Source: Antarctobacter albus (GTDB lineage Bacteria > Pseudomonadota > Alphaproteobacteria > Rhodobacterales > Rhodobacteraceae). Taken from it: 43,675 bases of DNA. Shown here one piece after another: positions 42,122 to 43,675 of this stretch. Every line of letters begins with the position of its first letter. The stretch's first letter is position 1. The notes below the pieces were generated by a model. It did no database searches and had not been told where the DNA came from. It worked only from the letters and a program-made list of their open reading frames with translations. Location of the stretch: positions 1 through 43,675 of the forward strand of contig NZ_FMZI01000024.1 in assembly GCF_900101505.1 (NCBI RefSeq), read 5' to 3'. The position numbers and the translations under genes were made by a program.

Positions 42122-42409
42122 TTACTCCTCCTCGACGCCAAATTCACGGTCGAGCTTGTTCATCCGCCAGGCGTAGAAAAAGATCAGCGCCAGGAAGACG
42201 ATGATCGAGCCTTGCTGGGCAAACCAGAAGCCCAGGTCGGTGCCGCCGACGGCAATGCCGGACAGCATCGGGCGCAGCAGGATGCCAAAGCCGAAAGATA
42301 CCAGCGCCCAGATGATGAGGCTGATGACGATGATACGCACGTTGGCCGACCAGTAAGCCGCATCGGACTTCTGGGTCGCCTCGGCGCCGTGATTGGTTTG
42401 ATCCGCCAT
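42122..42409 (-). CDS. DUF4212 small subunit of the sodium/solute symporter
   Basis: 95 residues with two membrane helices (about 24-46 and 60-82). Family motifs are AYWSANVRIIVISLIIWALVS, SFGFGILLRPML and DLGFWFAQQGSIIVFL. These proteins are encoded next to VC_2705-type symporters and are thought to be partners of the large subunit. Strong Shine-Dalgarno GAGGAGGA. Part of acs-adk-DUF4212-actP. Confidence 0.92.
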   Translation of the reverse strand: MADQTNHGAEATQKSDAAYWSANVRIIVISLIIWALVSFGFGILLRPMLSGIAVGGTDLGFWFAQQGSIIVFLALIFFYAWRMNKLDREFGVEEE

Positions 42410-42438
42410 GTCGCGGGTCCTCCTCTTTCCTCCAGGAA

Positions 42439-42463
42439 CCCGCCGCGCTGGGGTCGCGGCGGG
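42439..42463 (-). repeat. 9-bp perfect hairpin between adk and the symporter genes
   Basis: CCCGCCGCG-CTGGGGT-CGCGGCGGG, in the 73-base gap, 20 bases after the adk stop on the minus strand. No T-run. It could separate adk mRNA from the symporter message by processing or attenuation. Confidence 0.65.
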
Positions 42464-42482
42464 CGATTTCTCTGGCCCCGCC

Positions 42483-43172
42483 TCAGGCGGTGGCCGTCTT
42501 CACGATCGCGGCGAGTTTCCCCGCGATGTCGTCGATCTCGCCCATCGCATCGATGCCGATCAGCGCGTGTTGCGCGGCATAGTAGTCGATCAGCGGGGCG
42601 GTCTGGGCGTGGTAGGCCTCGAGCCGTGCAGCGACGGTCTCGGCATTGTCGTCGGCCCGGCGCTTGAACTCGGTGCCGCCGCATTTGTCGCAGGTGCCGG
42701 GTTTGGCGGGCTGCTTGAAGCTGTCGTGATAGCCTTCGCCACAGGAGCCGCAGGTGTAGCGGCCCGAAATGCGCGTCACCATCGCGGCGTCGTCCACCTC
42801 CAGGCTGACGGCGGCGTTGATCTTCTGACCGCTCTCGGCCAGCAGACCGTCCAGCGCCTCTGCCTGCACCGTGGTGCGGGGAAAACCGTCGAGGATCACG
42901 CCCTTGGCGCAATCCGCTTCGGCCAGCCGGTCGCGCAGGATGGCGATGACGATGTCATCGCTGACCAGCTCCCCGGCCTCCATGACCGCTTTGGCGCGCT
43001 GCCCGGCCGCTGTCCCCGCAGCCACGGCGGCACGCAGAAGGTCGCCGGTCGAAAGCTGCACGAGGCCGAATTTCTCTTCCAGCATCCGCGCCTGGGTGCC
43101 CTTGCCGGCCCCCGGGGGGCCCAGCAGGATCAGCACGGGGGCGGTGGCGGGGGTGTTTGCTCCGTCCATCAT
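42483..43172 (-). CDS. adk: adenylate kinase (zinc-lid type)
   Basis: 229 residues. P-loop LGPPGAGKGTQ, AMP-site QLSTGDLLRAAV, DGFPRTTVQAEALD, and a long LID holding CGSCGEGYHDSF and later CDKCGG, a four-Cys zinc site as in Gram-positive and many alphaproteobacterial enzymes. Two adjacent ATGs; the first, at 43172, has AAGGG eight bases upstream. It starts 4 bases after the acs stop. Adk converts AMP plus ATP to 2 ADP, which clears the AMP made by acetyl-CoA synthetase, a sensible pairing. If the housekeeping adk lies elsewhere, in a ribosomal-protein operon, this may be a second copy. Confidence 0.93.
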   Translation of the reverse strand: MMDGANTPATAPVLILLGPPGAGKGTQARMLEEKFGLVQLSTGDLLRAAVAAGTAAGQRAKAVMEAGELVSDDIVIAILRDRLAEADCAKGVILDGFPRTTVQAEALDGLLAESGQKINAAVSLEVDDAAMVTRISGRYTCGSCGEGYHDSFKQPAKPGTCDKCGGTEFKRRADDNAETVAARLEAYHAQTAPLIDYYAAQHALIGIDAMGEIDDIAGKLAAIVKTATA

Positions 43173-43176
43173 CGGG

Positions 43177-43675
43177 TCAGCCCTTGTTCATTCTGTTTTC
43201 GATGAGGTCGTCGACGACGGAAGGGTCGGCGAGGGTGGAGGTGTCGCCGAGGGCGCCGTAGTCGTTCTCGGCGATCTTGCGCAGGATGCGGCGCATGATC
43301 TTGCCGGAGCGGGTCTTGGGCAGGCCCGGGGCCCACTGGATCAGGTCGGGCGAGGCGATGGGGCCGATTTCCGTGCGGACCCAGGTGCGCAGCTCCTTGC
43401 GCAGCTCCTCGGTCGGCTCGACGCCGTTCATCAGGGTCACGTAGCAGTAGATGCCCTGGCCCTTGATCTCGTGCGGGTAGCCGACGACCGCCGCCTCGGC
43501 GACCTTTTCATGCGCGACCAGCGCCGATTCCACCTCGGCGGTGCCCATCCGGTGCCCCGAGACGTTGATCACGTCGTCGACCCGGCCGGTGATCCAGTAA
43601 TCGCCATCGGCGTCGCGGCGGCAGCCGTCGCCGGAGAAGTAATAGCCCTTGTAGTCCGAGAAATAGGTCTTCTCG
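43177..43675 (-). CDS. acs: acetyl-CoA synthetase, C-terminal part (cut by window edge)
   Basis: The last 166 codons are in the window; the gene continues beyond the right edge. It reads [20 protein letters not shown], then [35 protein letters not shown], and ends with [18 protein letters not shown], the conserved Lys that is acetylated in Acs enzymes. These are canonical Acs C-terminal sequences. It makes acetyl-CoA from acetate, CoA and ATP, giving AMP and PPi. First visible gene of the acs-adk-DUF4212-actP group. Confidence 0.95.
   Translation of the reverse strand, partial: EKTYFSDYKGYYFSGDGCRRDADGDYWITGRVDDVINVSGHRMGTAEVESALVAHEKVAEAAVVGYPHEIKGQGIYCYVTLMNGVEPTEELRKELRTWVRTEIGPIASPDLIQWAPGLPKTRSGKIMRRILRKIAENDYGALGDTSTLADPSVVDDLIENRMNKG

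Noticed and set aside
40151-42667. Very long plus-strand open frame opposite actP and DUF4212
   Set aside because: Product is a Gly/Arg/His-rich low-complexity sequence with no domain; it mirrors the third-position GC of the real minus-strand genes.

Overview
The window is high-GC DNA with tightly packed genes, many of them joined by 4-bp ATGA-type overlaps. The gene content (beta-hydroxyaspartate cycle, kynAU, TRAP transporters, Hint-domain protein, a VC_2705-type acetate symporter with its small DUF4212 subunit) points to a member of the Rhodobacteraceae, most likely a marine Roseobacter-group alphaproteobacterium. This placement is inferred from gene content and protein style only. No rRNA, tRNA, CRISPR array or insertion sequence was seen.

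Layout. (1) 1-1489: the tail of an unknown gene, a GST-like protein and a hotdog thioesterase. (2) 7040-1500, minus strand: a complete oppABCDF oligopeptide ABC importer, with two perfect hairpins between the binding-protein gene and the permease genes. (3) 15541-7238, minus strand: eight closely packed genes that look like one uncharacterised signalling/membrane-remodelling system. In order they are a Ser/Thr kinase, FHA protein, PP2C phosphatase, degenerate GTPase paralogue, large dynamin-like GTPase, small GTPase, Roadblock/LC7-like protein and an unknown protein. (4) 15815-17862: kynA-kynU (tryptophan to anthranilate), followed by a convergent Hint protein that lacks the catalytic Cys. (5) 18576-25162: the bhcR / bhcABCD beta-hydroxyaspartate cycle, which turns two glyoxylate into oxaloacetate, plus a glyoxylate/hydroxypyruvate reductase-like gene. 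(6) 25233-26702: an ABM-fold protein and an IolG-like dehydrogenase.

(7) 27025-33809: a probable operon with two tandem TRAP binding proteins, DctQ, DctM, an HSD10-like SDR and a feruloyl-CoA-synthase-like ligase, closed by a clear intrinsic terminator. Its promoter carries TGCA-N6-TGCA palindromes. A closely similar 14-bp palindrome precedes 34238-35134, an XRE/shikimate-kinase fusion of the BzdR/BoxR type, so this regulator probably controls both units in response to an acyl- or aryl-CoA. A 55-residue ferredoxin-like Cys-rich ORF and a stand-alone 3-hydroxyacyl-CoA dehydrogenase C-terminal domain lie beside it. (8) 43675-35735, minus strand: acetate activation and uptake (acs, adk, DUF4212, actP), then a RibD/DHFR-like gene, a cNMP-CBS-nucleotidyltransferase protein, a small membrane protein and a membrane-anchored DEDDh exonuclease.

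Taken together the window is rich in C2/aromatic carbon assimilation (acetate, glyoxylate, probably phenylpropanoid-like acids, peptides, tryptophan). The kinase/FHA/PP2C/dynamin/Roadblock cluster is the best candidate for an undescribed system. Starts were chosen by Shine-Dalgarno motifs and overlap logic; several are GTG or TTG.
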